A program made the position numbers and the translations under genes. Positions 63,898 to 64,000 of a stretch of DNA of 64,000 bases are shown here, piece by piece. The stretch is from Xanthostigma xanthostigma (Eukaryota; Arthropoda; Insecta; Raphidioptera; Raphidiidae): assembly GCA_963575645.1 (NCBI GenBank), contig OY754468.1, positions 3,596,001 to 3,660,000 of the forward strand, read 5' to 3'. Within the stretch, counting starts at the first letter, position 1. The number at the start of each line of letters is the position of its first letter. The notes below the pieces were generated by a model. That model had not been told where the DNA came from. It saw only the letters and a program-made list of their open reading frames with translations, and ran no database searches.

Positions 63898-64000
63898 GCG
63901 AATCTTCTTAATAAACGATATGGCAGGAAGCGTGATGAAAACAACATCTGACGGCCACATGAAATCATACTCTACAACCGTTGCATGATTTATTGCTCAT

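Overview
The window is nuclear DNA of an arthropod, most probably an insect. It is AT-rich, its genes are split by long GT...AG introns, and dispersed repeats are very dense. Several repeats have the look of insect families (3' tails with 'CCCGCGACTTCGTCC', tRNA-headed SINEs, hAT, pogo and Harbinger elements, jockey-like and RNase-H-bearing LINEs). A hemipteroid insect is my guess; nothing here proves the order.

Two real protein-coding genes are supported, both on the + strand. (1) 8204-23482: the 3' eleven coding exons of a secreted pancreatic-type triglyceride lipase. It has an intact Ser/Asp/His triad, a PLAT domain, a basic cleavage-like site before the catalytic domain, and a Ser/Thr/Asn-rich C-terminal tail of nearly 600 residues. 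Its first exon(s) lie upstream or were not found. (2) 43542-61009: the first ten coding exons of ERCC6/CSB (Rad26), the SWI2/SNF2 translocase of transcription-coupled repair. All helicase motifs are in frame; the gene runs off the right edge.

Between them, 24-43 kb holds wreckage: two decayed copies of a small unrecognised spliced gene (30.1-33.4 kb), two LINEs placed head to tail (33.4-38.6 kb), and a broken LAMMER/CLK (Doa-like) kinase fragment (41.2-42.8 kb) just upstream of ERCC6. The left end (2-4 kb) holds a fold-back element around a broken gene with a PIN/XPG-like nuclease region and a tesmin/TSO1-type CXC region.

The rest is transposon-derived. Six hAT-type elements have exact 8-bp target duplications; two pogo-type elements keep helix-turn-helix remnants; there are Harbinger pieces, a probable solo LTR and more than a dozen large palindromes. 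The most interesting set is a family of short palindromes carrying a hammerhead-ribozyme-like core (CTGAAGA - hairpin - GAAA), flanked by 9-14 bp direct repeats and a one-sided 30-50 bp tail, which is the architecture of Penelope-like retroelements. The two genes have unrelated jobs (extracellular lipid hydrolysis; nuclear DNA repair); I see no functional link between them.
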